Shown here in pieces: positions 42,830 to 51,655 of a stretch of DNA of 64,000 nucleotides. The notes under the pieces were generated by a model. It ran no database searches, was not told the DNA's origin, and saw only the letters and a program-made list of their open reading frames with translations. Source of the DNA: Myxococcus stipitatus DSM 14675 (GTDB lineage: Bacteria; Myxococcota; Myxococcia; Myxococcales; Myxococcaceae); NCBI RefSeq assembly GCF_000331735.1, contig NC_020126.1:744001-808000 (forward strand), written 5' to 3'. The first letter of the stretch is position 1. The number at the start of each line of letters is the position of its first letter. The position numbers and the translations under genes were made by a program.

Positions 42830-44998
42830 GTGAGCGACGAGCGTCCGGACGCGCTGCTCAAGAGCGCGCTCGAGAAAATTGTCTACTTCGAAGCGCGCGC
42901 CGAGCAGCTGCTCAGCGAGCTCGGGTCGACGCGCGAGGAGATGGAGCACCTCAAGCGGGAGCTGTCCGAGAAGCACCAGCGCGAGCTGGAGCTGCGTCGC
43001 GAGGTGGCGGAGCTGGGGGTGCGCGTCGGTCGCGCCCAGGCCGAGCGCGAGGAGGCGGTGCGGCTGACGCAGGCGCTTCGTGGTGAGCGCGACCAGCTCA
43101 TGGACCGGTTGCTGGATGCGAGCCGGTTGCGCGCGTCCACGCAGGTCCGCGACGCGGAGGACGATGACCTGGGGTTCGACCTGGCGTCGTTCATCTCGCA
43201 GCTTCGCAGCGAGGCGCTGCTGGGCGGAGAGACGGGCCGGACGGGGCCGACGGTGAAGGTGCCGGTGCGCACGATGGCGTTCGCGGCGCCCGTGGCGAGG
43301 GCCGCGGTGCCGGTGGAGCCGAGTGTCTCGGTGCCCGTGGTGCAGCCGGAGTTGCTGGCGCCGCTGTTGGAGGGGCTGTCTCCGGTGGCGCGCGAGGCGC
43401 AGCGCTTCCTCCAGGCGGGGCGGCTGGGCGTGAGTCCGGCGCAGCTCGCGGAGCTGTCCGGGCAGGGCGGGCTGGGGGCTCCCACGGATGAGACGCTCTT
43501 CGGGTTCTCGGTGCGGGAGCTGTCCGCGCCGGATTCGGCCGCGCGTGTTCGCGCCGCCGAGCGGTTGAAGGCGCTGTCGCAGCCGGCGGCGGCTCCCGCG
43601 CTCGCGAGCGCGCTGCACGCGGAGACGGACCCGGTGGCGCAGGTGGCGCTGCTGCAGGCGTTCGCGGCGCTGTGCCGGGACGAGGGTGCGCAGGTGGTGT
43701 CGCCGCTGTTGGCGTCGCCGGTGCCGGAGGTTCGCATCGCGTCGTTGAAGGCGCTGTTGACGCTGGCGCCTCGGGACGCGGCGCCGCATCTGGCGCAGGC
43801 GATGAAGGACCCGGACCGCTCGGTGCGTCGGCGGGCGTCGCTGCTGGCGCTGGGGTTGGAAGGGGAGACGGCGCGGCGGCTGGGTGAAGAGGCCATTCAC
43901 GACGCGGACGCGGAGGTCCGCTCGCTGGCGGCGCTCGCGCTGGGGGCGGGGAGCGGGGAGAACGCTCGCACGCTGCTCCTGGAGGCCCTGGGAGACCGCG
44001 AGCCTCGCGTGCGCAAGTCCGCGGCGCAGAGCCTGTCGCGCATCCTGGGGCAGGACGTGTCCTCGGTGGTGGCGCTGGATGACACGCACCGGCGCCGTGA
44101 GATTCGGCGGCTGGCCACGTTGCCCGTGAAGCCCGTGCGCGCCCGGCTGGAGGATGCGGCCCGGCCCGTGGTCGCCGCGGTGCAGGTGGCCGCGGTGGGG
44201 ACCGCGCAAGCGGTTGTCGCGAGCGCGGCGCAGAAGATGGTCTCCGCGCAGCAGGCGGTTGTCGCGAGCGCACCGCAGAAGACGCCTTCCGCGCAGGTGT
44301 CGAGTGCGGGGGCGCAGCAGGTGGTGATGGTGGGCGCGGCGCAGAAGACGACCTCCGCGCAGGTCGCCCCCGTGAGCGCGCAGCAGCAGGTGGTGATGGT
44401 GGGCGCGGCGCAGAAGGGCGCCGCCGTCGCGATGCACGGCGCGCCTGTCTCTCAGTCGATGGTGCCTCCGACGGCATCGGTGGCCTTCGGGCACGGCGCG
44501 CCTGTCTCTCAGTCGATGGTGCCTCCGACGGCATCGGCGGCCTCCCAGCACGGCGCGCCGCAGAGCCTCGCGGGTGCTTCGAGCATCCGGATGATGGTCT
44601 CCTCCGCGCCGGGTGTGGCGCAGGCCCCGGCCACTGCCCGCCCGACCGCGGCTCCCCAGCCTCCTCCTCGGGCCGCCCCGGCCGCCGCTCGGTTGTCTCC
44701 TGTCCAGGCGGCGCTGGTGGCGATGGGTGCCCCGGCGCCCCAGGCCGCTCCGGCCCCGGCTCCCGCGGCCCCTGCTCGCGCCGAGGCCCGTCCTCCCGCG
44801 GGGCGCCCGAGCACCTCGCCTGTCGAGGCACTCTGTGGCCAGATGCTCCACGAGGTCCGCGTCGCCGTGCGAGGCCGCTCGCTCGCCGAGCTGACGGCGG
44901 CCCTGGGGGCCCCCGTGGAGCTCGCCCAGGAAGCACTCACCCTGCTGTCCGCCCGAGGAACCGTGGTCCGAAGGGGGCACAAATACTTCGCCGCTTGA
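42830..44998 (+). CDS. pomY: PomY, cell-division positioning protein
   Basis: About 722 residues from a GTG at 42830 (GGGGAGGG upstream). Domain order matches PomY of M. xanthus: an N-terminal coiled coil (about residues 15-95, EEMEHLKRELSEKHQRELEL), HEAT repeats (about 225-430, e.g. DPDRSVRRRASLLALGLEGE), a Pro/Ala/Gln-rich disordered region (about 440-650) and a short conserved C-terminal end. Known: PomY binds PomX and PomZ, forms condensates and helps FtsZ assemble at midcell. It is the first gene of pomY-pomZ-pomX. The disordered part contains a 57-bp tandem duplication. Assignment rests on architecture plus neighbours. Confidence 0.93.
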   Translation: MSDERPDALLKSALEKIVYFEARAEQLLSELGSTREEMEHLKRELSEKHQRELELRREVAELGVRVGRAQAEREEAVRLTQALRGERDQLMDRLLDASRLRASTQVRDAEDDDLGFDLASFISQLRSEALLGGETGRTGPTVKVPVRTMAFAAPVARAAVPVEPSVSVPVVQPELLAPLLEGLSPVAREAQRFLQAGRLGVSPAQLAELSGQGGLGAPTDETLFGFSVRELSAPDSAARVRAAERLKALSQPAAAPALASALHAETDPVAQVALLQAFAALCRDEGAQVVSPLLASPVPEVRIASLKALLTLAPRDAAPHLAQAMKDPDRSVRRRASLLALGLEGETARRLGEEAIHDADAEVRSLAALALGAGSGENARTLLLEALGDREPRVRKSAAQSLSRILGQDVSSVVALDDTHRRREIRRLATLPVKPVRARLEDAARPVVAAVQVAAVGTAQAVVASAAQKMVSAQQAVVASAPQKTPSAQVSSAGAQQVVMVGAAQKTTSAQVAPVSAQQQVVMVGAAQKGAAVAMHGAPVSQSMVPPTASVAFGHGAPVSQSMVPPTASAASQHGAPQSLAGASSIRMMVSSAPGVAQAPATARPTAAPQPPPRAAPAAARLSPVQAALVAMGAPAPQAAPAPAPAAPARAEARPPAGRPSTSPVEALCGQMLHEVRVAVRGRSLAELTAALGAPVELAQEALTLLSARGTVVRRGHKYFAA
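44435..44559 (+). repeat. 57-bp tandem repeat inside pomY
   Basis: A 57-bp unit starting CACGGCGCGCC occurs at 44435 and 44492 with a partial third copy from 44549. It encodes 19-residue units HGAPVSQSMVPPTAS plus four variable residues. The copies are nearly identical, suggesting recent slippage in the disordered linker. Confidence 0.85.
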
Positions 44999-45038
44999 GG
45001 CAAGGTATCCGTCCCGCACGCCTTACGAAGGGTCGTTC

Positions 45039-45998
45039 ATGGAAGCGCCGACATACAGCTCGAAGCAGGTGGCCGAGATGCTCGGCGTGTCTCCGAAGAC
45101 CATCCCGGAGGACGCGAGGAAGGACCTCTACACGCCCGACGACGTCTGGGACCTTCGCGCCACGCTCAACCGCTTCCCGGACAAGATTGGCCACCGCCGC
45201 CAGCTCTTCCTGAACTTCAAGGGCGGCACCGGCAAGACGTCCCTCTCCACGTCCTACGCGTGGCGCATCGCGGAGCTGGGCTACTCGGTCCTCCTCATCG
45301 ACCTGGACAGCCAGGGCCACGCCACCAAGTGCCTGGGCTACGAGGGCGAGGAGTTCGAGAAGACGCTGCTGGACGTGCTGGTGCGCAAGACGCCGCTGGC
45401 GAAGGTCATCCAGAAGTCCACGCTGCCCAACCTGGACTTCGTCCCGTCCAACCTCAGCATGTCCACCATGGACCTCTCGCTGATGCCCATGGCCGGCCGC
45501 GAGTTCAAGCTGCGCAACGCGCTGAAGGAAGTGGAAGCGCAGTACGACGTCATCGTCTTCGACGCCCCGCCGTCCTTCGGCCTGCTCAACCTCAACGCGC
45601 TCATGGCGGCCAACGACTTGTTCGTCCCCGTGCTCGCGGACTTCCTCTCCTTCCACGGCCTCAAGCTCCTCTTCGAGACGGTGCAGAGCCTGGAGGAGGA
45701 CTTGAACCACGTGCTCGACCACGTCTACATCGTGGTCAACTCCTTCAACGCGACGTTCAAGCTGGCGAAGGAGGCGCTGGAGGCGCTCCAGACGCACTAT
45801 CCGGAGTTCCTGCTGCCGACCATCATCCGGCAGTGCACCAAGTTCGCCCAGGCCTCGAGCGAGGGCCGCCCTGTCTTCGTCGCGGACCCCACGTCGAAGG
45901 GCGCGGCGGATATCCAGGCCATGATTGACAACGTCCTGCCCCGCCTCGTCGCCGCGGCGACCGCCACCGCGAAGAAGGGCTCGCAGCAGGCCGGCTGA
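45039..45998 (+). CDS. pomZ: PomZ, ParA/MinD-family ATPase
   Basis: 319 residues, exactly the length of M. xanthus PomZ (formerly AgmE). Residues 61-67 form the deviant Walker A motif KGGTGKT with G62 and K66. D90 lies in LLIDLD. FDAPPSFG is the Walker B-like region, and K268 (RQCTKFA) matches the lysine needed for non-specific DNA binding. Known: ATP-bound PomZ dimers bind the nucleoid and carry the PomX/PomY cluster to midcell, where it recruits FtsZ. GAAGGG precedes the ATG. The gene lies 40 bp after pomY and 11 bp before the pomX start. Confidence 0.97.
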   Translation: MEAPTYSSKQVAEMLGVSPKTIPEDARKDLYTPDDVWDLRATLNRFPDKIGHRRQLFLNFKGGTGKTSLSTSYAWRIAELGYSVLLIDLDSQGHATKCLGYEGEEFEKTLLDVLVRKTPLAKVIQKSTLPNLDFVPSNLSMSTMDLSLMPMAGREFKLRNALKEVEAQYDVIVFDAPPSFGLLNLNALMAANDLFVPVLADFLSFHGLKLLFETVQSLEEDLNHVLDHVYIVVNSFNATFKLAKEALEALQTHYPEFLLPTIIRQCTKFAQASSEGRPVFVADPTSKGAADIQAMIDNVLPRLVAAATATAKKGSQQAG

Positions 45999-46009
45999 GA
46001 TTCGACATG

Positions 46010-47224
46010 ATGAAGAAAGCCTTCGAACAAAACGTGTCTCGCGCCAAGCCGCGCCTCCGGTTGGGGGCGTTCACGGGCGCCGCCGACCCGGCCGAGTCCT
46101 CGGCCCCCGTCGAGTCCACGGAGCCGGAAGCTCCGGTCGAGCCCCCTTCCGCCGACCTGTCCGCGGAGGTCCGCACCCGCGTCGAGCGTGCCCGAGCCCC
46201 GCGCCCCAGCGCCGCCGAGGCGATGGAGGCCGCCCTGGGCGCGGAGGCCCCGCGTGCGCAGGCCGTGCGTGAGCCGGTGTTCACCTCGCAGGTCGCCGAG
46301 CCAGTCACCTACGCATCGCCGGAGCCGGAGGCCGCCGAGTTCGACGAGGGCGCGGCCGAGGTCCCGGTCACCTTCGCGGCACCTCCCGCAGTGGCGTTCC
46401 ACCTGGACGGCCTCGTGGCCGGGCACTCGACGGAGGCCCACCCCATGACGCAGGGTTCGTCGCACGCTTCGATTCCGCAGGTCACCGCGATGGTCGCCGA
46501 GCCCGTGGCGCGCGTCGAGGCTCCGTCCCAGGAGGTGGAGGTGCAGACGCCGCCGCGTGAGGACACGAGCGACTCCGAGGCGCGCCGTGAGCGGCTGAAG
46601 GCCCGGCTCAAGGCGGTGCGAGAGAATCCTCGCCCGGAGCCGCTGCCGGCCACGGTGGCGGAGGCGGGGCAGCGCGCGGTGGAGCGCATCACCCATCTCC
46701 AGGCGGAGCTGGTGAAGGTGAAGGCCGCCAACCTCGCGCTCACGCAGGAGCTGGAGGTGGCGCGCCGCCAGGCGGAGAAGGCCACCGAGGAAGCACGGCT
46801 GCGCATGGATGAGGCGCGCCGGCTGTCTTCCGAGATGGAAGGCCGCGTGAAGCTGCTCGCGGACCTGGAGCGGGAGCTGGCCGCGCTGGAGGGTGAGCGC
46901 GACGAGGCGCTCCTGTCCCTGCAGGAGAACCGCCAGGCACTCCAGGCGTCCGCGAAGGAGCACGAGGCGCTGGAGGAGGCGGTGTCTCGCGGCAAGCAGG
47001 CCCTCGTGGACAGCCTCGCGGAGGAGGAGCGCCTCGCGGGTGAGCTGGAGTCCGCGAAGGACGAGTCGGCGTCGCTGCGCCGCGCGGTGGAAGCGTTGCA
47101 GGGTGAGCGCGATGTGCTGGCCCAGCAGGTGGCCTCGCTCACCGCCGAGCGCGCCGAGCTGCTCGAGGCGCGCAAGGCGCTGGAGGCCGTGCACCGCGCG
47201 CTGAGCCAGGCCGCCGCGCGCTGA
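46010..47224 (+). CDS. pomX: PomX, scaffold of the Pom cell-division system
   Basis: 404 residues from the second of two adjacent ATGs. This start makes K13 and R15 of the N-terminal peptide (MKKAFEQNVSRAKPRLRLG) fall where they are known in M. xanthus, where this peptide stimulates the PomZ ATPase. Residues about 20-185 are Ala/Pro/Glu-rich and disordered. From about 190 to the end is a long coiled coil (RRERLKARLKAV, LVKVKAANLALTQELEVAR, LADLERELAALEGERDEA), the polymerising part. It is the last gene of the operon. Its 3' end is duplicated just downstream. Confidence 0.96.
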   Translation: MKKAFEQNVSRAKPRLRLGAFTGAADPAESSAPVESTEPEAPVEPPSADLSAEVRTRVERARAPRPSAAEAMEAALGAEAPRAQAVREPVFTSQVAEPVTYASPEPEAAEFDEGAAEVPVTFAAPPAVAFHLDGLVAGHSTEAHPMTQGSSHASIPQVTAMVAEPVARVEAPSQEVEVQTPPREDTSDSEARRERLKARLKAVRENPRPEPLPATVAEAGQRAVERITHLQAELVKVKAANLALTQELEVARRQAEKATEEARLRMDEARRLSSEMEGRVKLLADLERELAALEGERDEALLSLQENRQALQASAKEHEALEEAVSRGKQALVDSLAEEERLAGELESAKDESASLRRAVEALQGERDVLAQQVASLTAERAELLEARKALEAVHRALSQAAAR

Positions 47225-47337
47225 GCCCTGCCAGCGGGGAGTGCCCGACGCAGGGCGCTTCCGCGCAACAGCAGGCCTCACCGGGCCGCCGCGCGCTGAG
47301 ACGTGCCAGCGGGGAGCGCCCGACACAGGGCGCTTCC
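47209..47337 (+). repeat. Direct repeat of the pomX 3' end
   Basis: About 54 bases from 47209, covering the last pomX codons, the stop and trailing sequence, recur from 47284 with roughly 50 of 54 identical. The period is 75 bp. The second copy is non-coding, so this is a small tandem duplication of the gene end. Confidence 0.75.
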
Positions 47338-47368
47338 TCGCCGCCCCGCGCCGAGCCCGCCTGGGACA

Positions 47369-47390
47369 GGGCGCCCGATGGAGGGCGCCC
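47369..47390. terminator. Hairpin between convergent pomX and M48 genes
   Basis: GGGCGCCC, six bases GATGGA, then GGGCGCCC form an 8-bp stem just outside the M48 stop codon. It could end transcripts from both sides. There is no T tract. Confidence 0.5.
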
Positions 47391-47397
47391 GCCCTCG

Positions 47398-48390
47398 CTA
47401 CTTCGCGTCCTTCGCCACGCCGCTCCGCCCCGAGCCCTTCACGGCGGCGACGAGCTCCGGCTTGAGCGGCGGGCTGCGCAGGCCCTCCAGGGACAGCTCG
47501 GTGAACTCCCCGTCGCGACCCTTCAGCCCGTCGAGGAACGCGACGATGCGCTTCTCGCGGTCCTCCTTCTTCGGGTGGCGCGAGCCGATGCTGGACCCGT
47601 CCTCCGTCTTGCGCAGCAGCGCGCGGTACTCGTTCGGGTCGTAGCCCGCGGAGATCATCATCCGCACGGCCATCTTGTCCGCGGCGTACTCCTGCTCCCG
47701 GTCATTGCCGCTCTCGGCGAGCGCGATGACCTTCTCCGTCAAGTTGCCGAGCAGCGCCGAGTCGCTGTCCAGGTCCAGGTTGCCCCCGCTGCCCCCCGCG
47801 GCGATGAGCTGCCCCGAGCCGGGGAAGTTCTTCTCCATCGTGACCGCCACCTGGCACAGGCTCACCTTGGCGGAGTTGTATTGCTTGATGGAGTGCTTGA
47901 GCACGATGTGGGCAATCTCATGGGCCAGCACGCCCGCGAGCTGGCTCTCGTTGTCCAGCTCCGCGAGCAGCTTGCGCGTGACGAAGACGTAGGCCCCGGG
48001 TGTGGACACCGCGTTGAAGTTCTTGTCGTCGTTGAGCACGCCGAAGGTCCACTCCAGCGTGGGCCTCGCGGACTGCGCGCCCAGGTTCTTCCCCACGGTG
48101 TTGAGGTACTCGTGGATGGAGTGGACCCCGGTGCCCCTGGAGCCTTCGGAGAACAGGCCACCGCCGCCCTGCACCCAGTGCACCGCCATGGCGCTGCCGA
48201 TGGCGTACTCCTCCTGCACCGTCGGCTCCACGTCGAGCTTCTTGCACTCGTCGCGCTGCTTCTGCGCCGCCGCCGAGTTGTCGACCACCTGCCCGACACC
48301 CCGCGCCACCTGGTCCATCGTCATGCCCTTGCATGACACCGACAGCACGCCCAGGCTCGCGACGGCGAGCGTCTTCCAGTGCGTCCTCAT
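47398..48390 (-). CDS. M48-family metalloprotease lipoprotein
   Basis: 330 residues starting MRTHWKTLAVASL with lipobox SVSC. The zinc site HEIAH (GVLAHEIAHIVLKH) and the downstream glutamate in REQEYAADKMAV are diagnostic for M48 proteases such as BepA/LoiP, which act in outer-membrane protein quality control. The ATG overlaps the stop of the SH3b gene (TGATG), with GGGAGG upstream, so it is coupled to that gene. It ends the cyclase-SH3b-M48 operon. A periplasmic envelope-maintenance role is likely. Confidence 0.93.
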   Translation of the reverse strand: MRTHWKTLAVASLGVLSVSCKGMTMDQVARGVGQVVDNSAAAQKQRDECKKLDVEPTVQEEYAIGSAMAVHWVQGGGGLFSEGSRGTGVHSIHEYLNTVGKNLGAQSARPTLEWTFGVLNDDKNFNAVSTPGAYVFVTRKLLAELDNESQLAGVLAHEIAHIVLKHSIKQYNSAKVSLCQVAVTMEKNFPGSGQLIAAGGSGGNLDLDSDSALLGNLTEKVIALAESGNDREQEYAADKMAVRMMISAGYDPNEYRALLRKTEDGSSIGSRHPKKEDREKRIVAFLDGLKGRDGEFTELSLEGLRSPPLKPELVAAVKGSGRSGVAKDAK

Positions 48391-48971
48391 CACGAGCCTC
48401 CCTTCGACTTGCCCTTGGCGCCGCCGGACTTCGCCGTGGCGGACTCACCCACCACGGGGAACAGCCCGGCCTCCGTCACATGCCGCGCGATGTCCGCCGT
48501 CGAGACATCCTTCGCCGTCTTCTCCAACTGCTGGAGCTGCGCCACGGCCTGCTTGTGGCTGCCGCCCTTCTTGTTGCCGTAGTCGACCGCGCCGGGGCTG
48601 AGCGCCTTCACCGCGGCGCCGCTCGCGACGAAGCCCGCGGGGTTCACCTTGCGCTTGCCCTTGTCCTCGACGACGAGCTCCATGTTGGGCGCCGTGGTGG
48701 ACAGGTTCGACTGGAACACGAAGCCGCGCTTCCCCGCGGACGTCTTCACCTTGTGCCACTGCTTGTTCTTGGTGTCGGCGCCCTCCCACTTCACCTGCTC
48801 ACCCGGCTGGAGGATGACCACCGCGTTGGCCGTGGGAGACGGGCTCTCCATCACCCGCGTGTTCTTGGCCTTCACATACAGCGAGCCCCCCACCGCCACC
48901 GCCGAGGCCGCGCCGGGCACCCCCAGCGCCAGAATCACCGCGGCCCAGGCCGCTCTCGTTCTCGTCCTCAT
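48390..48971 (-). CDS. Secreted bacterial SH3-domain protein
   Basis: 193 residues from ATG 48971 (AAAGGAG upstream), with a signal peptide ending PGAASA. Residues about 30-90 are an SH3b domain: LYVKAKNTRVMESPSPTANA, VILQPGEQVKWEG and RGFVFQSNL. Such domains often bind peptidoglycan or act as envelope sensors. The rest is helical and ends in a Lys/Gly/Ser-rich tail. It lies 20 bp after the cyclase gene and overlaps the M48 gene, so the three probably work together at the envelope. Confidence 0.9.
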   Translation of the reverse strand: MRTRTRAAWAAVILALGVPGAASAVAVGGSLYVKAKNTRVMESPSPTANAVVILQPGEQVKWEGADTKNKQWHKVKTSAGKRGFVFQSNLSTTAPNMELVVEDKGKRKVNPAGFVASGAAVKALSPGAVDYGNKKGGSHKQAVAQLQQLEKTAKDVSTADIARHVTEAGLFPVVGESATAKSGGAKGKSKGGS

Positions 48972-48991
48972 CGCGCCGACTCCTTTCCCGC

Positions 48992-51430
48992 TCACTTGTC
49001 CAGGCTCGCCACACCGTCGAAGTCCGGCGGTGGCGCCTTGGCGTACTTGTGGCAACGCTCCAGCAAGGCCTGCGTGGGCCCGTCCTCCGGAGCGTCCGTC
49101 TTGAGTGCTTCCAACCTCGACGCGGCCTCGTCGAACCGGGCCTCGCGATAGAGCGCCAGCGCCGCGTGATATCGCTCCACCGTGGCCCGCTTCCCCGCGT
49201 CCAATCCCCCCTTGAGCGCGAGCAGCTCGTACACGGTGACGGCCTCCGTCTTCCCGGCCACCCGCACGCGGTCCAGCTCACGCACCTCGATGTGCTCGCG
49301 CGCCAGTTCGTACGTGCGCGGGCCAATCATGATGACGGAGCCATACGCCTTGTTCGCGCCCTCCAGCCGCGCGGCCAGGTTCATCCCGTCGCCGATGGCC
49401 GTGTAGCTGAAGAGCTGCTCACTGCCGAAGTTGCCCACGAAGTTCACCGCGGAGTTGACGCCGATGCGCGTGTACACGTCCGGCAGCCCCTTGACGCGGA
49501 ACTCCTCGCGCAGCTTGTCCACCTCGGCCTTGGCCGCCAGCGCGCCTCGGCACGCGCGCACCGCGTGGTCGTCCTGGCGCATGGGCGCGCCGAACAAACA
49601 CACCACGGCGTCGCCGATGTACTTGTCCAGGCATCCGCCTTCCTTCAGCAGCGCGCCGCTCACTCGCGTCAGATACGTATTGAGGATGCGCACCAGGCTG
49701 CGCGGGTCCTCCTTGAAGCGCTCGCTGAAGGTGGAGAAGCCGCGGATGTCGCTGAAGAAGGCGCTGATTTCGACGTTCTCTCCGTCGAGCCGAGGCAGCT
49801 TCCGCTCGGAAATCATCTGCTCCACGAGCTTGGGCTCCATGAAGCGGCTGAACGCGGTGCGCACGAACTCCGTCTCGCGGTTGGCCACCAGGTGGTTGAA
49901 GGCCACCGCCGTGACGCTGGCCACCAGGCCCGCCATGGCGGGCAGCGCCGTCAACACATGGGTCCCCGAGGAGAGGAAGCGCCCCGTCACCAGGTACATG
50001 CCCAGGAGCAGCGCCACGGGCCAGGCGATCTCCAGTGGCAGCCAGCGCGTCGTCATCAGGAGCACGACGGAGATGAACGCCACCACCAGCGTGAGCGACA
50101 CGTCCACCACCAGCGGCGTCCGCGTGATGAAGCGCCCCGAGCCCAGCAGCGTGTCCAGCACCGCGGCCTGCTTCATGACGCCGGGGACCTCCGCGCGGAA
50201 GGACGTGGCCTTGATGTCGCCCAGCCCCAGCGCGGTGCCGCCGATGACCACCACCTTGCCTCGGAGGGCCTCGGAGGGGAGCCCCGAGGGCTGCCCGTTC
50301 TCCCGTCGCACCCACCCGTCGAGCACCTCCAGCAGCGGCAACGTGTGGAAGCGCTCGTGCAGCTCACCGCCGCCATAGTCGATGGCCGCGCCACCATCCG
50401 CGTCCACCGCGTACGTCCGAGTGCCCACGCGCAGCTTCCCGCGGGAGAGCGTCACCTCGCTGGCGCCATACAGGCCCGCCATCACCCGCAGCGGCAGCGT
50501 CGGGTACGTGTTGATGCCATCCGTGTACGCGAAGCGCGTGCGCCGCATGAAGCCGTCGGGGTCCGTCTCCGTGTCCACCAGCCCGAAGCCATCCACCGCG
50601 CCCACCAGCACGGGGATGGGCGGAACGGGGCGGCGGCGCACGTGGGCCGGGTCCTCGGAGGCGGGCGCGGAGGTCTCTCCCTCGAAGTCCGGGCCCTCCA
50701 GCATCGGGGGCGTCACGCCTCGCGTCTGGATGGGGAAGGCGAGCGCATGCGCGACCTGCTCGGGTGTGACGGACGCGACGGCCTTGTCCTCGGGGGCCTC
50801 GGCGAACTCGCCGCTCGCGTCCGAGGGGAAGGTCTCCTCACCGGGGCTGGAGGGCAGCGCCTCCTGGGGCAGCGCGTCCTGCGCGGAGGCCACGGGGGCG
50901 GCGGGGGGCGCGGGAGGGGGCGCGAGCGCGGAGGCGGGCTGCGCGGCGAAGTCCACCCGCGGCAGGGGCTGCGCGTTGGCGTTGGTGGAGACGCCCAGGA
51001 AGAAGGGGACACGTGTGTCGCGCAGCACCTCCGCCAGGGCCAGGTCGGTGGACTCGTCGGACGAGCGCTCGTCCATCACCGCGTCGAAGACGACGGCGCG
51101 CGCACCCTCCGCTTCCAGCTGCTCCACCACGCGGGCCCACAGGTTGCGGCTGTAGGGCCAGCTGCCGAAGTTGAGCGTGTAGCGCTCATTGGCGCGGATG
51201 CCGTCCAGGCTCGACTGGTCGATGACCACCACCGAGACGTTCGGCGACAGGCCCCGTCCATCGGTGAAGCGGTTGAGGGCCTGGTCATAGGCGCCGCGCT
51301 CCAAGTCATGGAGCCACCCGCCCGACCAGGCCAGCGTCGCCAGCGCGGTGGACAGCACCGCCACGCCGAGCATCAGCAGCCCGTGTTCACGCCAGCGCAG
51401 CCGGATGATCTTCCAGGTGTCCCCTGCCAC
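48992..51430 (-). CDS. CHASE2-domain class III adenylate/guanylate cyclase
   Basis: 812 residues. An N-terminal membrane helix (about 17-37) is followed by an extracytoplasmic CHASE2 sensor domain (about 40-420: VVVIDQSSLDGIRANERY, FDAVMDERSS, GKVVVIGGTALGLGDIK) with a Pro/Ala-rich insertion near 185-290. Three membrane helices (about 430-505) lead to a catalytic domain from about 545 to 720: FFSDIRGFSTFSE (metal Asp), DKYIGDAVVCLFGAP and SYTAIGDGMNLAARLE. cAMP is the likely product, but the base specificity is not certain. The C-terminus has TPR-like helices. It is first in an operon with the SH3b and M48 genes. Confidence 0.93.
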   Translation of the reverse strand: MAGDTWKIIRLRWREHGLLMLGVAVLSTALATLAWSGGWLHDLERGAYDQALNRFTDGRGLSPNVSVVVIDQSSLDGIRANERYTLNFGSWPYSRNLWARVVEQLEAEGARAVVFDAVMDERSSDESTDLALAEVLRDTRVPFFLGVSTNANAQPLPRVDFAAQPASALAPPPAPPAAPVASAQDALPQEALPSSPGEETFPSDASGEFAEAPEDKAVASVTPEQVAHALAFPIQTRGVTPPMLEGPDFEGETSAPASEDPAHVRRRPVPPIPVLVGAVDGFGLVDTETDPDGFMRRTRFAYTDGINTYPTLPLRVMAGLYGASEVTLSRGKLRVGTRTYAVDADGGAAIDYGGGELHERFHTLPLLEVLDGWVRRENGQPSGLPSEALRGKVVVIGGTALGLGDIKATSFRAEVPGVMKQAAVLDTLLGSGRFITRTPLVVDVSLTLVVAFISVVLLMTTRWLPLEIAWPVALLLGMYLVTGRFLSSGTHVLTALPAMAGLVASVTAVAFNHLVANRETEFVRTAFSRFMEPKLVEQMISERKLPRLDGENVEISAFFSDIRGFSTFSERFKEDPRSLVRILNTYLTRVSGALLKEGGCLDKYIGDAVVCLFGAPMRQDDHAVRACRGALAAKAEVDKLREEFRVKGLPDVYTRIGVNSAVNFVGNFGSEQLFSYTAIGDGMNLAARLEGANKAYGSVIMIGPRTYELAREHIEVRELDRVRVAGKTEAVTVYELLALKGGLDAGKRATVERYHAALALYREARFDEAASRLEALKTDAPEDGPTQALLERCHKYAKAPPPDFDGVASLDK

Positions 51431-51655
51431 GGCCCCTCATGCGGAATGCGTGGGTCGCCACACTAGCGCAGCCACCGTGGCGCGAGGCATCTCCCCGGCC
51501 GGATGGATGCCCACGGCGCCCTGCATACCCTGAAGTGACGCTCGGGTGTCACACCCGGGCGGCGAGCGGCGGGCTGCTCGCCTGGCCACGGACGTGGAGC
51601 GCCCCGTCTTATTCTCCGGGCCCTGGGAATGTTCCAGGGCTGGGACGACGGGACG

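Noticed and set aside
42740-45019. 759-codon minus-strand frame opposite pomY
   Set aside because: Low-complexity Arg/His/Gly-rich shadow of pomY repeats.
49049-51466. 805-codon plus-strand frame opposite the cyclase gene
   Set aside because: Antisense to a well-defined CHASE2 cyclase; no domain visible.
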